Shown here: in pieces, positions 19,133 through 23,294 of the stretch
Layout of the letters: every line of letters begins with the position of its first letter
Numbering within the stretch: position 1 is the first letter of the stretch
Origin: Chromera velia
Taxonomy: Eukaryota; Sar; Chromeraceae
Assembly: GCA_018398765.1 (NCBI GenBank)
Contig: JAHBMJ010000557.1
Location: 1 to 23,294 of the forward strand
DNA: 23,294 bases
Reading direction: 5' to 3'
Notes under the pieces: model-generated
Database searches by the model: none
Told to the model about the DNA's origin: nothing
What the model saw: only the letters and a program-made list of their open reading frames with translations
Program-made: the position numbers and the translations under genes

Positions 19133-21084
19133 CGACGGGTTGTGTCTCTCTTTTGGACAACCCTTCTGTCTGAAGTAAGAACCCAAGAATGAATGAATGC
19201 CCATTCCCATACCCCCAACGGACCCGAGGCATAGTTGGCCCTAAGTCTCCTGATGTCGAAGTCTCTTGCCTCCTTGGGTTTCATGTTCAGAGCCTCCAAG
19301 CATGCCTCTAGGTGTGCCCAGTTTTGCTGTTTGATGACGTCTGCCCTGTCCACAACAAGAACCTCAACAGAGGACAGAAAGTCGGTCTCCCTCTTCCTTT
19401 CCCCCTCCACCCCCACAACCAAACGGAGACCCAACGGAGACGCGATCAAAAGATCTGAGTCGTTAAATGGGGAATATAAACGGACGCCCTTCTTCCGAAA
19501 GGCTATGCCGAGACGGAAACGATCATCTAAATTTCCTCTGAACAGCTCAACAAAATCCGCCCCTCTTCCCTGTTCAATTAAATTCTTTCCACCCTCTTCC
19601 TCTTCTGTCTCTGCAGAGAATTCTTCTTCAAATCTCTTCAATCCGTAAACCGTCTCACTCTTCTCCTTCACTCTAGACCCCCCCTTCCGATAGGTTACCC
19701 CGTACATCTGCAAAATCATCTCCACGTATTTCTTTGCAATCGATTTCAAGGGAGTGAGGATGAGAGCGCGACAACGCGTAAAGCCCTGATCTCTCAATTT
19801 ATCGTCTGATTCTGGGGAGGCACTCAAAGTCGGTTTGGGGAGAGGAGACGGGGAGAGAGTTCTGTGGCCTTTGATCGCGGAGGAAGAGGAAGACGAAGCC
19901 GCAGTCTGTTTCCCCCCCTCTGCATTCCCTCCCGTCTTCTTTTTGATCTTCTCGTTATTCCTCAACAATTCCTGCCGAGCTTTAACGAGATGGTTGACGA
20001 CGTGGAGGCACGAGAGCGCCCTGACCCACCGACTGGATCTGTAGTCCTGACAGGCAAGTGTGACATCGAGGTAGGCATTCAGAACGTGAAAGAAGGAGGC
20101 TTGGTCTTCTTCCAACTTCTTTTTGCCTTTCGGGCCTTTGTCTGGGGAAGGGGAAGACGGTGGGTTTGTGAGGAGAATGGAGTGATCGGAATCCTCCGAG
20201 AAAGCCCCCTCAGAGAGGAGTCTCTCGAACTCTCTGACCAGGTGAGGGTGGGCTCCGTGGAGGGTCTCTGTGAGAGTGTGGGGGGGAATCTGGAGGGAGG
20301 GAAAGCGGGGTTCGGTTTGTATTTCTTCTTCTTCTGATTCTGATTCTGTGGTGGGGGGTTTGCGCTTCTTTCCAACTTGCGGTGCTCCTTTGTCTTGTCT
20401 TTGGTGTTGCTTCTCCTTGTGTTCCTTCTTGGAAGTGGGGTTGGCCAGGGGAAGCACTTGCTTCAGGAGACTGAAGGGGGGGACACAGGAAGAGAAGGGG
20501 GAAAAACCCGGAAGCTGGAATGTAACTGTAGGGGCGTTTTGGGAAACAGAGGAAGAAGAGGAGGGCGCCCCTCGGAGGACTGTCAGCTCTGGGCCTGTGA
20601 GGCGTTTTGCAAAAGTGGAGAAAAAGTCCAGTTGGGGAGTGGAGGTGTTCTTGTTTTGTTTGGAGGATGAGGAGGGACCATCAGGGCGCCCTTCTTCTTT
20701 CCTATTGGGGGGGGATGAGAGACCTTGCGGACGGCCTCCTGTGTCTTCTTCTTCCTCCTCATCTACCTCGTCATCATCTTCATCATCTTCATCTTCATCC
20801 CCAGCGGCTTCTTCCTCCTCCTCCTCTTGCTCCTCCTCTTCCTCTTCCTCCTCCTCTTCCTCCTCCTCCTCCTCCTCTTCGTCTTCGTCTTCTTGTTCAC
20901 TGTCCCCAAAGTCTTCGTCTTCCGCCTCTTCCTCGTCGGAATCCTCTTGAAACTTCTCTTCTTCATCCGAGACTTCCATCTGTGAAATTTCTTTCTTCTC
21001 TCTTCCTTTCCCGTTTTCTTCGGCCGTTGGCGTCAGCTTCATTTTCTTTTTCTGCCGCCCCTGCTTCCGCTTGCCTCCGTCCAT
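16829..21084 (-). CDS. UTP25: UTP25 / DEF family, SSU processome component (4 exons)
   Basis: Nucleolar U3 snoRNP-associated protein needed for early pre-rRNA cleavages in 18S rRNA production; a DEAD-box-like fold believed to lack helicase activity. Exons 21084-19224, 18851-18338, 17841-17769 and 17002-16829 join in frame to 873 aa. Residues 1-110 are Lys-rich, then very acidic (long Glu run). Family blocks: TRCRALILTPLKSIA (about 436), LDDRFRLGIAFRKKGVRLYS (about 519), DLLIASPLGLR (about 544), DFLSSVEVLVVDRADV (about 568, at the DEAD position) and NWAHL. Exon 2 supplies FVRQTILLSK, GCLIVVPSVVELLRL and MLTTERFLFFRR; exon 3 YRLKGAHHVVFVGAPEHPEI; exon 4 VVYFSKLEAFALERLVGTAR and a C-terminal KLFSFG. 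Start is the first ATG before the Lys-rich region. Introns hold CT/GT and CCTTC repeats. Divergent from KRR1. Confidence 0.95.
17003..17768 (-). other. UTP25 intron 3
   Basis: 766-bp intron of low complexity. On the plus strand it is purine-rich from about 17070 to 17460, then pyrimidine-rich from about 17505 to 17690, with an A13-type run near 17590. Several long minus-strand frames cross it, but they are low-complexity (Phe/Ser/Leu or Arg/Lys-rich) and interrupt the conserved UTP25 sequence, so they are not exons. Confidence 0.7.
18852..18888. repeat. (GGGAA)n tract at the UTP25 exon 2 acceptor
   Basis: Pentanucleotide repeat that on the coding strand reads (CCCTT)n and ends in CTTCCAG immediately before exon 2 (starts 18851), serving as its polypyrimidine tract. 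Confidence 0.9.
19056..19132. repeat. (CA)n(GA)n compound microsatellite
   Basis: CA dinucleotides then GA dinucleotides in UTP25 intron 1 (18852-19223). On the coding strand it reads (TC)n(TG)n. Confidence 0.95.
20735..20905. repeat. Triplet repeat encoding the acidic tract of UTP25
   Basis: CTC/TTC/ATC triplets on the plus strand encode Glu and Asp runs at roughly residues 60-115 of UTP25. It is an exonic low-complexity tract of mixed GAG/GAA/GAT codons and is length-variable by nature. Confidence 0.85.
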
Positions 21085-23098
<2,014 letters not shown>

Positions 23099-23111
23099 GT
23101 GTGTGAGTCAG

Positions 23112-23169
23112 TGTGTGTGTGTGTGTGTGGGTGGGTGTCTTTCTCTTTCTTTCTCTCTATCTCCATCTT

Positions 23170-23202
<33 letters not shown>

Positions 23203-23255
23203 ATCTATCTGTCTGTCTGTCTGTCTGTCTGTCTCTATTTATCCATCCATCCACC
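23112..23255. repeat. Compound GT / TTTC / TATC / TGTC microsatellite
   Basis: Serial simple repeats in the KRR1 intron following exon 4, pyrimidine-rich on the coding strand: (GT)n, TTTC/CT, (TATC)n near 23171-23208, (TGTC)n near 23210-23233, then CATC. Confidence 0.93.
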
Positions 23256-23294
23256 TCCCTCTCTCTTCACTATCCGGATCGGTAGGCGCATGTG

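Overview
This window looks like nuclear DNA of an intron-rich eukaryote. Its genes are split by GT-AG introns (one apparent GC-AG), the introns and spacers are loaded with micro- and minisatellites, and the proteins are eukaryotic: an ankyrin/DHHC S-acyltransferase, a DOT1-like methyltransferase, UTP25 and KRR1. Frequent TGCATGCA palindromes resemble motifs bound by apicomplexan AP2 factors, so I lean towards an alveolate such as a chromerid alga. That placement is inference only.

Layout. 1-6735 (- strand): an 8-exon ankyrin-repeat DHHC palmitoyltransferase of the HIP14/Akr1 architecture; its last modelled exon lies close to the window's left edge. 6736-7604: divergent spacer. 7605-11212 (+ strand): a 5-exon DOT1-like class I SAM methyltransferase with a long basic disordered N-terminus. 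11213-16828: a compositionally distinct, AT-rich and CTAG-rich block. It holds a broken intronless gene of unknown family (13508-15341, - strand), a further coding-like fragment (13057-13407), a hammerhead-like fold, a 17-bp-arm inverted repeat and a run of strong RNA hairpins with a possible pseudoknot. 16829-21084 (- strand): a 4-exon UTP25 gene. 21085-21873: divergent spacer with GC-rich palindromes. 21874 to past 23098 (+ strand): the first four exons of KRR1, which continues beyond the window.

UTP25 and KRR1 both act in the small-subunit processome, which assembles the 40S ribosomal subunit in the nucleolus. Their head-to-head arrangement suggests co-expression from a shared promoter region. 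The DHHC and methyltransferase genes form a second divergent pair without an obvious functional link.

All exon joins were made by eye from splice dinucleotides, phase compatibility and family conservation. Every modelled junction keeps frame, but no transcript evidence was available. Assembly gaps sit at 10749-10794 (46 N) and 14422-14423 (2 N inside a poly-G run).
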